Shown one piece after another: positions 14,881 to 26,900 of a stretch of 35,342 nucleotides of DNA; the first letter of the stretch is position 1, and each line of letters opens with the position of its first letter. The notes below the pieces were generated by a model. The model was given only the letters and a program-made list of their open reading frames with translations. It searched no databases and had not been told where the DNA came from. This DNA is from a bacterium (GTDB lineage: Bacteria > Patescibacteriota > CPR2 > UBA1875 > JAJYID01): assembly GCA_021787535.1 (NCBI GenBank), contig JAJYLR010000005.1, positions 1-35,342 on the forward strand, given 5' to 3'. Both the position numbers and the translations under genes were made by a program.

Positions 14881-17800
14881 TTATCCTCCAAAAAGCCAGC
14901 CCAAAGTTGACTCAAAAGATCTTAAAACCAGGTCAAAGATTGAAGACTGGGCTTGTTCGGTCAGAGCGGAGTTTTCGTCGGACTTGGCTTCGTTTTTGGA
15001 AGCATCCTTGGAAACAACCCGGAAGTAATAGGAACTTGAAGGGTCAAGGTCACTGACAACAACTACGTGTGACGTAGTAAGCACCGGATCTTCTTTGGTT
15101 GACATACCATAGACATCGCCGGAGACGCCTTTCGAGTATTCTATCTGGGAAGTGGCTGGCTCGTCTGTATTCCAGGAAACAATCAACTGGGCTTTGGCTT
15201 CTGTACCATATCCGCTGATTGAGGTCTCGGTAGTAATGTCCGAGATAACCGGCGGAGTGGTATCGAAGGCGGTTTTGTATTTTTGAGAGTCAGGGTTGGC
15301 ACTGTTGCCGTATGCGTCTCTGCCACTGACGGAAATGGTGTAATCTGAGTTGTCAGCCAGATGAGGAGTAATGATTTCGTGCTGCAATACTAAATCCGCC
15401 TTTGAAACTTCCTGAGAACCGCCCGGACCATTGTAGAGAACCGTGGAAGTGGTGGGAACATTGGAATCCCATGTTACTTTTAAGCCCGCGTTATTGCCGT
15501 TAAGCTGCTGATATTTGATATTTGAGATCTTTGGGAAAGTGAGAGTATCAAAGTTGTAATCATCTGACTGCATAATATTACCGTCAGTATCAGTGCCGAA
15601 TATCTTGAAATGATAGGTTGAGGAATCTTGAAGATTGGAAAGTTTAACCGTATGAGTGGTGACAGACGAACCGGATGAATCCGAGAGTTCTGAGCCGTAA
15701 GAGTTGGTTTTGCCGTATCTGATGGTTGAGGTAGCACTAGATGTAGTCTTCCAAGTCACGATAGCACTTGAGAGAGTAATATCTGAAATTTTAACGTCAC
15801 TAACTCCGGGGGCCGGTTGGGTAGAAAAGGTTTTGTCAGATGAGAACGCAGAATTGCCGTCGTAATCTTTGAGATCGGCAGAATCAAGAGATTGGACGCG
15901 GTAATGATAGATCGTACCCGGATCCAGGCCATAAAGAGTGACAGAATGAGAAGTGACCGTCTGAAGCGAGCTGTTTTGCATGCCGTAACCCGTATCTTTA
16001 CTATACTCCACCATAGAGTAAGAACTTCTGTCCGTTGACCAGGTAATGGTTGCCGAGGTGGCTGTAGCCGTTACATTCGGTCCGCTTACCATAGTTGGCG
16101 GAGTAATATATTTGCCTGTCGGGGCAAGAGAAACCACGCTTGAAAGAGAAGACTCGGCTCCGGCATTGTCAATGGCAGAAATTCTGTAGTAGTAAGCAGT
16201 ATCTTTGGTTAAGCTGGCCTCGGCATATGCCGGCGTTGAAGCCGTTCCAACCGGCGCCAGTGCCTGCCACTGAGCATCGCTTAAGCCGGCTACCGTTGTT
16301 TCTCGGATGATGTAATGGCCGAAGGTGTTTGCATTATAGTTGTCCGGCGCTTTCCACCCCAGAGCCAGGGCATAATCCGGCTTTTTGCGGTCGGAAACAT
16401 CGGAAATGGTCACCATCTGGGGAGCGTTAGGCGCTGCAGTCGTCACGTTGAAGTCAATCCAGCCGTAGTTTGCATAGTTGATTCTGCTCGGATTATTGTT
16501 ATCATAAGCCACAACATAGAATCTGTTTGTTCCTTGCTGGGTAGCGGCATGAATGGCGCCTGTGGTCAGGACATTGCCGAGATCAGCCGTGTTGTTTGCG
16601 TTCGGAAGATTATTGACGGAGTAGCGATAACCAGCGATCGTATTGCCGCTATGTACAAAAGACGGCGCCGTCCAGGTGAAGGTAAAGCTGTTTACAGTTT
16701 TCTCCTGATTGTCGACGCTTACGTTTTGAGGTTCGCTCGGAGCATCCAGGATGTACTGGTAAGTCACCTGATTTGTAGTTGAGATATTGCCGGCCTTATC
16801 TATCGCCCTTACCTGGAAGACATTGGCTCCATCGGTGTCGCCGTAGAGGCCGCTGACAGAAGTGGCTGTTGTGGATACCCAGCCCGAGACAGAACCTTTT
16901 TTGTATTCGTAATGGTCAAGTTCGCTTCTCTGCCCTGCTGTGCCGCTATCCGTCACTGCCGACCAGTTGAAACTGAAAGGTCCGGCTGACGGCTGGAGCG
17001 TGTTGGCATACAAGCTGGCCGGGGCGGGAGGAGCGCTTGAGTCATATTTGTAAGTTAGGAGAGTAACCGGTGCCGCCACATTCTGAGCATTATCCACGGC
17101 CGAAATGCGAAGATAATATGTTTGACCGTCAGTTAACGTTGGGGCAACCAGGTAATTGTTCACAGTGGCATCAACTGATGTCGGGATGTAATTTTGATCC
17201 GTGGTCAGTTTGGCGTAATATTCCCACACTCCGGAAGCTTCCGTTTCCCCGATTTTGATCGGATCGCTTGGCGGTGTCCAGACAAACTTAGGAGCGCTAT
17301 AGTTATGCCAAAGCTGAGTCGGATCATAGGTCCAGACTGCTCCGCCATCCGACTGATACGCCGTCACCCCGCTTATACCGGGATTATTGGGCGCGCCGGT
17401 ATCTGTAACATAAGTGACTGAGACGTTTGTAATAGTTACCAGAGCAGCGCCGCCAGACACCAGAAATGCCCGCCAGCGGAAGTTTCTGGGATTAGACCCG
17501 CCCGGACGAAAAGAAGCAATATTGGCCGTTACATCGCTCGAAGTATTTGTATTTGATCCCCCGGGATCGTAAGTATCGGGTGTGGCGGCTGTAACCCAAG
17601 CTGAGCCGTTCCATATATACCAGGTTATCCCGTTATCCGGAGAAATTTGAAACCGCACGCTTCCCCCGTTTCCACCGGTAGTAATACTCATAGCCGAGAT
17701 ATAGCTTTCGCTGAGCCCGTTTCCGCTCGCCTGGTTTTGAATGGTGGGATAGTTGTTGTCATAGAAACCTTCACATTGGCTCGCAGTATCCAGGTCTGTC

Positions 17801-19608
17801 ACCGTTACGGGGTTTGTGATGTTTGGGGAATATTCTTCTACAAGTTCAATTCCGGGATAACTAGCTGTTATGTAACCTTTATCTGAAACTGCCGCGCCGC
17901 CGCCACTGCAAGAAGTAGTGTATGTTCCGCCATAAAGAGTACAAATTGTTTGGGCGCTTAGATCTCCCTGATAGATCCTAACATCGCTCATATCTCCCTT
18001 TAGCCAATGCTGGTTCGGACCCCAAGCGCCATAGGATGATCCCAACCAATTTGGATTAGAGTAAGCTCCGCCAAATATCATATTCCCCGTATAGGCCGCT
18101 CCGCTCAAATGATTGGAATTTGTAAGGTCATAAACCTGGCTGGATGGAGTAAGATTATGAGCAGAATTTACTAAAGATCCATCGAAGTAGATACTGCTAT
18201 TGCCTGTGCCATCCCGTTCATAAACAATATAGTGCCAGGCACTGTCAGCACTAAGTGTATTCATTCCAGAATATTGATCAAAGTTATAGCCGTTGCCATC
18301 TCCTTGTCCGGCATGCTCCATAACCCAAAAGCTACCCAAGCTATTATCATAGGAGAGATGTATACCGGTATCATCACCTCCGCCATATTTTGTCAAAAAA
18401 TACTGCCAATCACCTGTTTCCGCGTCAAGCTTGACCCACATTCCATAAGAGTATGCTCCTTGGCCGAAATGCAGCTGGCCGGCATCTGACACAGCCACAT
18501 ACTCGCCCGACCCGTTAAAAGCTCTGGCGCTGTTTGTTTGTCCATACCTATTTGTGCCAGTTATGGCTGTTCCGATTGCCGCGCCATTATCGCTGTAGCC
18601 AGACTGATCATTTACGTTGTTTGTCAGATCCCAGGCGCCCGCAAGCGTTCCGTTAATAAAGACCGACGGCGCAGATGTATAACCGGTTCCTCCGTTTGTA
18701 ACTGTGATGCCTGTCACCGTCCCGCCGGTAACTGCAGCAGTGGCGGCAGCCCCTGTGCCCGGTCCTGAAAATGTAATGGTGGGCGCAGATGTATAACCGG
18801 TTCCTCCGTTTACGATCTGGATGTTGTTTTGGACAACTCCGCCGGAAACCGTTGCCGCAGCTTGAGCACCGCTGCCCGGACTGCCGTTATTAATTTCTTT
18901 GACAAAAATATTAGCCGGATTAGCTGCCGGAAGAGCAGCTAAGTTGTTGCCATAATACATGTAAATAGTTGTGTTCGTGGGAGAGGCCGCGATATCCGTC
19001 TTAACCCACGCTTTGACGGCCGTAGCGCTACATGATTCCACCCAATATGGCAAAGCGGTGTGCCCATCACTGGAAGTAAATCTCAAATCTTTGCAGGTAT
19101 CATCAAGCCTCGGACTATTGCCCGAAAGACTGATATTGACCGGTACTTGATAGCCGGTCTCAGCACTGCCTGAGTTCGAAATTGTCAGGGATTTGCGGTA
19201 ATAGAAGTGGTCGCCTCCCTCGTCTGCAATCCAGTCTGTCCCCGGTGTATGGCCTTTCAGCTGGGCCGAGCCGCTGCCGACTGTGATTTTTGTATTATCG
19301 TAAGAGTAGTCGCCGGGGGTATTAAACGTCCAGCTCTGGTTGGCCGCCAGCGAATTTCCCGGCAAAAGAGAGGCGAGAGAGCCAATCATAGTCGCCAAAA
19401 TATAGACGCCCAAAACGGCAACATGAACATGCTGATGCCATTTGAAACCATGCCACTTGCGGTACCACTTCACCCGATGTAGAAACATATGCATACTAAA
19501 GGTAGTGTGAAACCTCGCCCAGTTCAATGATCTCAATAAAACCTCTGTCTTTGTCCTAACAATCATTCTTTTCATAACCTTTTTCATTTTACCATACACA
19601 TTTGCCAT
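14881..19608 (-). CDS. giant FN3 surface protein C with DUF2341 and LamG-like domains
   Basis: At 1575 aa this is the largest protein here. The His/Trp N-terminal motif ([29 protein letters not shown]) lies at about 31-62, then a helix near 64-84 and a NSLA cleavage-like site. Residues about 137-218 look like DUF2341 ([12 protein letters not shown] ... YMYYGN), often tied to carbohydrate-binding surface proteins. Residues 267-314 hold two GGTGYTSAP repeats. Residues about 323-568 form a LamG/concanavalin-A-like domain ([14 protein letters not shown] ... [11 protein letters not shown]). About eight FN3/Ig-like domains follow, ending with the tail SIFDLVLRS...GWLFGG. Glycan or protein binding is inferred. 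No SD precedes ATG 19608; ATG at residue 12, behind AAAAAGG, is an alternative start. Confidence 0.85.
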   Translation of the reverse strand: MANVYGKMKKVMKRMIVRTKTEVLLRSLNWARFHTTFSMHMFLHRVKWYRKWHGFKWHQHVHVAVLGVYILATMIGSLASLLPGNSLAANQSWTFNTPGDYSYDNTKITVGSGSAQLKGHTPGTDWIADEGGDHFYYRKSLTISNSGSAETGYQVPVNISLSGNSPRLDDTCKDLRFTSSDGHTALPYWVESCSATAVKAWVKTDIAASPTNTTIYMYYGNNLAALPAANPANIFVKEINNGSPGSGAQAAATVSGGVVQNNIQIVNGGTGYTSAPTITFSGPGTGAAATAAVTGGTVTGITVTNGGTGYTSAPSVFINGTLAGAWDLTNNVNDQSGYSDNGAAIGTAITGTNRYGQTNSARAFNGSGEYVAVSDAGQLHFGQGAYSYGMWVKLDAETGDWQYFLTKYGGGDDTGIHLSYDNSLGSFWVMEHAGQGDGNGYNFDQYSGMNTLSADSAWHYIVYERDGTGNSSIYFDGSLVNSAHNLTPSSQVYDLTNSNHLSGAAYTGNMIFGGAYSNPNWLGSSYGAWGPNQHWLKGDMSDVRIYQGDLSAQTICTLYGGTYTTSCSGGGAAVSDKGYITASYPGIELVEEYSPNITNPVTVTDLDTASQCEGFYDNNYPTIQNQASGNGLSESYISAMSITTGGNGGSVRFQISPDNGITWYIWNGSAWVTAATPDTYDPGGSNTNTSSDVTANIASFRPGGSNPRNFRWRAFLVSGGAALVTITNVSVTYVTDTGAPNNPGISGVTAYQSDGGAVWTYDPTQLWHNYSAPKFVWTPPSDPIKIGETEASGVWEYYAKLTTDQNYIPTSVDATVNNYLVAPTLTDGQTYYLRISAVDNAQNVAAPVTLLTYKYDSSAPPAPASLYANTLQPSAGPFSFNWSAVTDSGTAGQRSELDHYEYKKGSVSGWVSTTATSVSGLYGDTDGANVFQVRAIDKAGNISTTNQVTYQYILDAPSEPQNVSVDNQEKTVNSFTFTWTAPSFVHSGNTIAGYRYSVNNLPNANNTADLGNVLTTGAIHAATQQGTNRFYVVAYDNNNPSRINYANYGWIDFNVTTAAPNAPQMVTISDVSDRKKPDYALALGWKAPDNYNANTFGHYIIRETTVAGLSDAQWQALAPVGTASTPAYAEASLTKDTAYYYRISAIDNAGAESSLSSVVSLAPTGKYITPPTMVSGPNVTATATSATITWSTDRSSYSMVEYSKDTGYGMQNSSLQTVTSHSVTLYGLDPGTIYHYRVQSLDSADLKDYDGNSAFSSDKTFSTQPAPGVSDVKISDITLSSAIVTWKTTSSATSTIRYGKTNSYGSELSDSSGSSVTTHTVKLSNLQDSSTYHFKIFGTDTDGNIMQSDDYNFDTLTFPKISNIKYQQLNGNNAGLKVTWDSNVPTTSTVLYNGPGGSQEVSKADLVLQHEIITPHLADNSDYTISVSGRDAYGNSANPDSQKYKTAFDTTPPVISDITTETSISGYGTEAKAQLIVSWNTDEPATSQIEYSKGVSGDVYGMSTKEDPVLTTSHVVVVSDLDPSSSYYFRVVSKDASKNEAKSDENSALTEQAQSSIFDLVLRSFESTLGWLFGG
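18668..18811. repeat. 30-bp direct repeats encoding GGTGYTSAP units
   Basis: The same 30 bases occur at 18668-18697 and 18782-18811, 114 bp (38 codons) apart. They encode [10 protein letters not shown] at the junction of the DUF2341 and LamG-like domains of protein C. Confidence 0.8.
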
Positions 19609-19675
19609 TTGAAATTTGAGAGTTTATTGGTCATATAGAACTTGATTAGATATTAAAAATTAGTTATTAGACATG

Positions 19676-19725
19676 CTGGATTCCAGCCGGAGTTTATGCT
19701 GAACTTGATTAAGTGCGGGAATGAC
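19676..19725. repeat. diverged copy of the dispersed repeat
   Basis: CTGGATTCCAG at one end and GCGGGAATGAC at the other, with a 30-bp unrelated middle. It lies in the gap between FN3 genes B and C, next to an AT-rich tract (19609-19675). Confidence 0.5.
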
Positions 19726-19732
19726 AAAGAAG

Positions 19733-22700
19733 CTAGCCCCCGAAAAGCCAACCGAGCGTAGATGAAAATGATTTAAGAATCAGATCGAAAATTGAAGACT
19801 GCGCCTGCGCTGTCAGAGTTGAGTTCTCACTAGAGTTGGCAACATTGCCGGCCTTATCGCTGGAGACGGCTCTGAAATAATAAGAGCTGGATGGGTCAAG
19901 ATCTGAGACAACCACCACGTGGGAAGTCACAAGAGAATGATCGACCTTAGACGAAAGGCCGTAACTATCGCCGGAAACGCCTTTAGCATACTCAATTTGC
20001 GACGTCGATGGCTCATCTGTATTCCAGGAAACGACCATCTGTGCTTTGGCATCGGCGCCAAAACCGCTGATCGATGTCTCTGTTGTTATCTCAGATATCT
20101 CAGGCGGCGTGGTATCAGGGTCGGTTCTGACTTTAATGTTCGCATTCTCGCCTTCATTACCGTAAGCATCTCTGCCGATGGCGGTAATGGCGTAATCAGT
20201 ATCATCGGAGAGATGAGCTACTATAACCTCGTGTTGCAGAACCAGATCTGACTGGGTATTTTCAAGAGTTGTGCCGTTCGGCAGTTCACTATAATCAACC
20301 GTAGATGAGGTCGGTACATTGGAATCCCAAGTTATTTTAAGCGTAGCGATATTGCCCTTGACCTGGTCTGACTTTAGATTTGAAATTTTCGGCATAGTCA
20401 GAGTCGCAAAACTATAATCATCGGAGCTTAGCGAGTTGCCGTCAGTATCGGTTCCGAATATTTTAAAATGATATGTCGACGAATCATTCAAATTGGTAAG
20501 TTTTACCGTATGATTTGTCACGGCTGAACCCGATGGATCGGCATATTCCTGGCCATATGAATTCGTTTTGCCGTAATGCAGATCGGTTGTGGTGCTTGTG
20601 GTGCTCTGCCAGGTGATGACAGCACTGGTCAGGCGGATGTCGGAAATCTTCACGTTAGTCACGCCCGGTGGCGGCTGAGTGGTAAAAGTGTAGTCACCGG
20701 ATACGGCCGTGTCGGCACTATAATCGCGATATTCATCATAAGACTGCTGCCTGAAATGATAAGTCGTACCGGGACTTAAGCCCGATAAAGTCACCGAGTG
20801 GGTCACCACGCTATCAGGAGAACCCATGGACGATCCATAAGCAAAGGTTTGGCCGTATTGAATAAATGAGCTTGACGCCCTATCAGTCGACCATGTAATA
20901 GTCGCTGATGTAGCTGTAACTTTCACAGACGGCGGACGGATATCCGGCGGGGTAGGATATTTCCCCATCGGCTGCTTGGAGACGACATCCGAAGCGGGCG
21001 ATTGGGCTCCGGCATTGTCGGTTGCGATAATACGATAATAATACAACTTTGTATTGTCGAGGCCGGATTCGACAAATACCCTGGTGGATGCCGTGCCTGC
21101 CTGCACCCAATTACTTTGATCGGTAGAGCGCTGGACAATGTAGTGATCGACTGTCCCGCCGCTTGCCGGCGTATTCCAGGAAAGAGCCAGGGCCCACTTC
21201 GGCGGCGATGTGTTGCGGTTTGAAATATCGGAAATTACCGGCGCCGTCGGTACACCCGGCGCCGTAGTCTCGGCATCGAACTGGATAGAGGCAAAGTTCG
21301 CATAGTTGACATTGCCTGTCGTATCGATAGCCACAACATAGAAAGTGTTTAACCCTTGTTGAGTGGCGGCCGGGATGGCTCCCGTTGTAGTCGCTGTCGT
21401 ATAAACGCTGTTTGTAGCCGATGGGGTGACATTGACACTCCAGCGGTAACCGCTAATCCCTGTGTTATAGCTGGCCGGCAGCTGCCAACTGAAGTTAAAG
21501 CTGTTTTGGGTGTTGGTATTGGGGACAACGGCCAGATTTTGGGGAGCCGAAGGCGCGGCCTGGGAATAGTAATAGTTAATGCTTGTATAACCGCTAGCCG
21601 TGTTTCCGGCATTGTCGATCGTTCTTACCTCAAAAATATTGGTGCCGTTCTGGTAGGCCTGGATACCGCTCACGGAGTTGCCTGTCGTAAAGGTCCAGCT
21701 TGCATCAGTATCTCTTTTATACTCGTAACCTTTGATACCGGACTGTGAATCCGTTGCTCCCGACCAGGTGAAATCAAAACTGTTGACACTGCTCCAGCCG
21801 ACCGGATTTCTGTCAATCATAGTAGGGTTGGTGGGCGGTGTGGTATCTGGGGTATACGTAACATAAACCGAGTATTTATTGTTGTTATGGCTAAAGGACG
21901 CCGTACTCGGGGGTGTCCCGGCATAAGTACCCGGCTGGGTATGGCCCTGACTAGCCGCGCCACTATCATAACGTAAACTAGGATAATAAGTGCTGCCATT
22001 ATAATAATACCCGCCGGAAGAAACCATCAGAACATAATCTTGCGGAGTAATATCAGGGCTAGTTGGAAAGGTTGCCGTAATCAAATAGTCTCCTGTATAT
22101 CCGGTCAAAGTAGCAGTATTTGTAACGCCATTTAGGACCAACCCTGAGTCACTATGCCGATAAAGAGAACCTCTTGTAACATAAGAAGAAGATGAGGACT
22201 TTGTATCATCTAGCCAATAGGACATACTGGTACCGGCACCGTAGACGTTTGTGAAGGTAAATTCACTGCCCCTGTCAAGTGCTCCCAGCGAATCGTATGA
22301 TGAGCCCTTGACGGTATAACCGAATGTTGGATCCACAACGACGGGATAAACCGCCTTGTCTAGAAAATCCTGAGGTACGGTTACAGTCAAAAGGCCTTTG
22401 CCTGTATCAACATGCAGATCACCCCAGACTTTATTTCCGCGGGCGTCCGTAACTAAAGGCCGATAGATTTGGAAGGCCTTACCCGTGGCATAGTTTTTGC
22501 CTCCCATGGCTGTGTAATCGCCTTTTTTGCTTTTGTTATAAACCGCATAAGAACCGATAACATTTTCAGGGCGGATTTTGCCCTCAGCCCTTTCTTGAGG
22601 TGTCAAATCCGGCTGGTAAAAGAAATCAAGGTTCTTCGTGTCGATATTAAAGTTAACCTGATTTGTGCGGGGCTTTTTCTTCCAGGTCACATCAAACTCA

Positions 22701-23905
22701 AATTTCTGATCGCCTTTATCGAACTTAGAAAAGTTATCATCGATTCTTTTAGCGGCTTCAGTCCATTTCGTATCCTCCTGAATAGCGCGAAATTTGTTTG
22801 AGCCGGCTTTTTCTAAGTCGGTCAGACCGCTGCCACTAAGATGGGCACCAAACCTTGCCGCAATATTTTGGTTTATTGTGTCAGCTGCTGAGTAATCAAT
22901 GTGAGGATTAATTTCTCTTAATCCCCCAATCGGGAAAAGTACTGTATCTCTTGTTTTTGTCACAAGATTCATATTATTGACTAAATCGGTGCCGACAGGC
23001 GAGTCAAGATAGAGATAATAGCCGACGTAGTCGCCTTCCTGATCGATTCTTCCGAGCTGTTTAATTTTAGTGCCATCATGGTACATAAAAGCCGATTCGG
23101 TCTTAAATACATCGAGGCCATACTCTTTTTTGAGAGTCTCGATGATACTCGACTGAACCGTTTCCAAATATTCGGGATGTTTATCAAGGTTAGGCAGGTA
23201 AATATAGTTGATCATCACATTTGGGGTCGCTAAAATAACCGGACAGGTTTTTCTCTCGGCAGTTTTAAAACGGTAAATCGGCGCCGGCAAGTTGCTTAAG
23301 TTATCCAGATCAGTGGCAGCATTTCTATAACCCCAGAAAATGTAGGCGTTTCGGTCCATATGATAAGTGGCAATCATAGGGCCCGGTTTGTTCTGATGCC
23401 AGTAGTCGGTGAGCGAAGTCGCTTCATCGGGACTGATAGATCCCAAGTGAAGACTACGCATAGTATCCCAGCTGTCTGAGGCAGAGACAGATGAATCGTT
23501 GATTTTGTAGAAGCTTGCGCTTTCGTTGCCGCTATCCCATTTGGTGACCCCATTTTTATCAGTTTTTTGGGCTGATCCAAGATTAGACAAGCCGATTTTC
23601 ATGACCCCTTCATCGCCCCATTTTTTCAGTGTTACTTCGGCTTTGGGAATGATATCATTGTTGATTTCAACTCTGCCATCAGCTCCGACCTTGATAACCT
23701 TTGGCTTTTGGGTGATATAGTCGGTTATCGGAATAATAATCTTTTGCTGAAAAAAGAAGGCGCCCAGAATTATAAAGGGCAGCAAAACCCATAACAAAAC
23801 CATGCTGGCAACAGCAGCCGCTCCATACTGCACACCCCTGTAAAGCTTCGGGTAAGTTTTGTTAATCCGCAGAATTTTTTTTGCGTTTTTTCTCACTCTT
23901 TTCAT
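19733..23905 (-). CDS. giant FN3 surface protein B with N-terminal membrane anchor
   Basis: A 1390-aa protein that differs from its neighbours at the N-terminus. It has a basic start (MKRVRKNAKKILRINK) and a long hydrophobic segment at about 24-52 without an obvious cleavage site, and it lacks the His/Trp motif. Residues about 60-530 form a large domain ending in VYPVVVDPTFGY, a motif I recall from other big Patescibacteria surface proteins. A region of about 150 residues rich in Tyr/Ser follows, then FN3 domains from about 680. The last four match those of A, C and D, and the tail is SIFDLILKS...GWLFGG. It follows gene A after 46 nt with no clear SD, so it may be read from the A transcript. 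Function is inferred only as cell-surface. Confidence 0.85.
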   Translation of the reverse strand: MKRVRKNAKKILRINKTYPKLYRGVQYGAAAVASMVLLWVLLPFIILGAFFFQQKIIIPITDYITQKPKVIKVGADGRVEINNDIIPKAEVTLKKWGDEGVMKIGLSNLGSAQKTDKNGVTKWDSGNESASFYKINDSSVSASDSWDTMRSLHLGSISPDEATSLTDYWHQNKPGPMIATYHMDRNAYIFWGYRNAATDLDNLSNLPAPIYRFKTAERKTCPVILATPNVMINYIYLPNLDKHPEYLETVQSSIIETLKKEYGLDVFKTESAFMYHDGTKIKQLGRIDQEGDYVGYYLYLDSPVGTDLVNNMNLVTKTRDTVLFPIGGLREINPHIDYSAADTINQNIAARFGAHLSGSGLTDLEKAGSNKFRAIQEDTKWTEAAKRIDDNFSKFDKGDQKFEFDVTWKKKPRTNQVNFNIDTKNLDFFYQPDLTPQERAEGKIRPENVIGSYAVYNKSKKGDYTAMGGKNYATGKAFQIYRPLVTDARGNKVWGDLHVDTGKGLLTVTVPQDFLDKAVYPVVVDPTFGYTVKGSSYDSLGALDRGSEFTFTNVYGAGTSMSYWLDDTKSSSSSYVTRGSLYRHSDSGLVLNGVTNTATLTGYTGDYLITATFPTSPDITPQDYVLMVSSGGYYYNGSTYYPSLRYDSGAASQGHTQPGTYAGTPPSTASFSHNNNKYSVYVTYTPDTTPPTNPTMIDRNPVGWSSVNSFDFTWSGATDSQSGIKGYEYKRDTDASWTFTTGNSVSGIQAYQNGTNIFEVRTIDNAGNTASGYTSINYYYSQAAPSAPQNLAVVPNTNTQNSFNFSWQLPASYNTGISGYRWSVNVTPSATNSVYTTATTTGAIPAATQQGLNTFYVVAIDTTGNVNYANFASIQFDAETTAPGVPTAPVISDISNRNTSPPKWALALSWNTPASGGTVDHYIVQRSTDQSNWVQAGTASTRVFVESGLDNTKLYYYRIIATDNAGAQSPASDVVSKQPMGKYPTPPDIRPPSVKVTATSATITWSTDRASSSFIQYGQTFAYGSSMGSPDSVVTHSVTLSGLSPGTTYHFRQQSYDEYRDYSADTAVSGDYTFTTQPPPGVTNVKISDIRLTSAVITWQSTTSTTTDLHYGKTNSYGQEYADPSGSAVTNHTVKLTNLNDSSTYHFKIFGTDTDGNSLSSDDYSFATLTMPKISNLKSDQVKGNIATLKITWDSNVPTSSTVDYSELPNGTTLENTQSDLVLQHEVIVAHLSDDTDYAITAIGRDAYGNEGENANIKVRTDPDTTPPEISEITTETSISGFGADAKAQMVVSWNTDEPSTSQIEYAKGVSGDSYGLSSKVDHSLVTSHVVVVSDLDPSSSYYFRAVSSDKAGNVANSSENSTLTAQAQSSIFDLILKSFSSTLGWLFGG

Positions 23906-23951
23906 TTTTGAAATTTATTCATTAATTTTATTAGTAATTATTCATTGAAAA

Positions 23952-26900
23952 TTATCTGCTGCTTCCTCCAAACATCCAGCCAAGAGTCGATTCAAAAGAT
24001 TTGAGCACCAGATCAAAGACTGAAGATTGGGCTTGTTCAGTCAGAACAGAGTTTGCATCAGATTTAGCTTGATTTTTAGATGCATCCTGCGAAACCACTC
24101 GGAAGTAATATGAACTGGACGGATCTAAATCGCTGATCACTACCACATGAGAAAGACTTAAGCTTGAGTCCATACCCGTAGCCATGGAGTATGTGTCGCC
24201 GGACACGCCTTTCGAATACTCTACCTGTGAAGTAGCCGGCTCATCAGTATTCCAGGAGACAACTATTTGCGCTTTGGCATCGGAGCCAAAACCGCTAATA
24301 GAAGTTTCTGATGTAATCGCCGAAATAGCGGGCGGGGTTGTATCATAGTCGGTTCTAATCTTATATGATAAAGGGGCAACCTCATTGCCGTATTCATCCC
24401 TGCCTTTTACGCTCAAACTATACGCCATATTATCTTTCACATTAGGTACAACTACCTCATGCTTCAAAACAGGCAGTATCTGCGAAACTTCTCCTTGATG
24501 GCCGTTTGTATCAGAGTACTGAACCGTTGAAGTAGTAGGTACATTCGAATCCCAAGTCACTTTCAAAGTAGCAGTGTTTCCGCTTATTTCGTTGACCATC
24601 AAGTTATCTATTTTTGGAAAAGTCAGGGTATCAAAGCTGTAATCGTCTGAATGCATCTGATTGCCGTCTGTGTCGGTTCCAAATATTTTGAAATGATAAG
24701 TCGAGGAGTCGTCAAGGCCGGTCAGTCGGATGGTATGCGTTGTCAGCGCAGATCCTGACGTGTCGGATATTTCCGTACCGTAACCGGTGTTTTTACCATA
24801 CTTAAGCGTGGAGGTGGCGCTCGAGGTCGTCTGCCAGGAAACCGTAGCGTTTGTGAGTCCTATATCTGTTATTTTTACGTCCGAAATGCCGGGAGCCGGC
24901 AAGGTTTTCAAAATCATATCGGGGCCGACCGCCGTAGAAATGTCGTAGTCGCGGGCATCGTCGTAGGACTGCTGCCTGAAATGGTATTCCGTGCCCGGAT
25001 CAAGGCCGGAAATCGTCACGGTGTGGGTAGTAACGCTGTCAGGAGAGCCGTTTGATGACCCATAACCGGTGGTTTTGCCGTATTGAATGAAGGAGCTTGA
25101 AGCCCTGTCGGTAGACCAGGTGATAGTTGCCGATGTTGCTGTCACTGTAAAGTCCGGCGGACGAATATCCGGATGAACAGTGTATTTTCCTGTAGGTCTC
25201 CCTGAAACGGCGTCTGAAGGCACCGACTCGGCAGCCGCATTATCGACGGCTAAAACTCTGTAATAGTAGGTTGTGGCATTATCAAGTTCCGCTTCTGCAA
25301 AGTCGGTGGAAACGGCCGTGCCCGCCTGCGTCCATGTCACCTGGTCCAGCGAGCGCTGGATAATATAGTGATCGACGCTTCCGGTTGACGGAGTATTCCA
25401 AGAGATGGCCAGAGCCCAGTTCGGCGGCGTAGAGTTTCTGTTTGAGATATCGGAAATAAGCAAATTCAGAGGCACGCCCGGTGCCGTAGTATCTGCCTCA
25501 AACTGAATAGAAGTATAGTTGGCATAGTTGACATTGTTTAAAACATCAACCGCCACCACGTAGAAAGTATTGAGTCCTTGCTGGGTCGCAGCAGGAATAG
25601 CGCCGGTCGTGGTATCGGCGATAAAGGTAGTGTTGGACGCCGAAGGCAAGGCATTGACGCTCCAGCGGTAGCCGCTTATCTGGCCCGCGGCAAAACCTGT
25701 CGGAAGCTGCCAGTTGAAGGTGAAACTGTTTAAAGTGCTTGTATTAGGCGTAACCTGCAGGTTTTGAGGCGCAGTAGGCGCATTCTGGGCGTAGTAATAG
25801 TTAATCTGGGTCACAGAGGACTCATTGCCGGCATTATCAAGCGCCTTCACCATGAAAACATTAGTGCCGTTTTGGTAGGCCTGGATAGCGCTCGCAGAAG
25901 CGCTCGCCGTAAATGTCCAACTAGCGTCTGTCTGCCTTTTGTATTCATATCCTTTCAACCCGGAGTCCGCATCCGCCGATACTGACCAGGTAAAACTGAA
26001 ACTATTTGTACTGGTCCAACCGACAGGGTTTCTGTCTATCGAGGAAATGGTAGTAGGCGCCACATTATCAAATTTATAAGTAAAAAGAGTGCTTGTGGAT
26101 GAAACATTACCGTCATTATCCCATGTGGCCAGCCTTAAATAATAGGTTTGGTCGTTTACCAGGGTTATGCCGGCATCACTCGGCTGAAAGTGCTCGTTGC
26201 CAGCCGGTATTCCTCCGCCCGTTGAACAGCCAATATTTGTTGAGAAACAATAACTATACCCCCAAACCCCTGAAGCAGTTTCTCCATTTGCCGTATCCGC
26301 ATTATCGCTTGGCTGCGGCCAGGTGAAATAAGGGTTGGGATTATTGTGCCAATCCCCGGAGTTTATAGACGCACCGCCTTGCTGAGAGAAACCGTTTACA
26401 GAAGCCACATTATTCGGAGGCAGAGTATCTTCGATGGTGACACTGACATTATCCAGCTTGGTTTCCTGATTGCCGTCTGAGTTCAGAAATGCTTTCCATT
26501 TGAAATCATGAGTGCCGGCCCCAAATGTTCCAGTAAATGAAGAAATGTAGCTATTGATGGTTGAAGCTGGGTTTGACTGCGTATAAGTTCCGTTAGCAGC
26601 CGTCCAGGCAGAGCCGTTCCACCAGTACCACGTGATACCGTTGTCATTTGATATTTCATATTGGATATTACCGGTTGATCCGCTACCCCGGGCCTCAGTA
26701 AAACCGGTGATGACATTATATTTATGACTGATATTGGCTGTAACCGTAGGGTTGTCAATAACCGGAGCATTTGAAGACCAGTTTGTACCATCTGTAGTAT
26801 GAACTATGGTACCGCTTGTACCTACCACATAGCCGTTGGTGGCACTTGTAAAGTAAGTAGCATAACGATTTAAAGTTGTACCAGAATTTTGAGCAGACCA

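Noticed and set aside
15480-25985. Many frames of 60-155 codons antisense or out of frame within the giant FN3 genes
   Set aside because: Long, GC-moderate genes give such shadows; none has signals or a plausible protein pattern.
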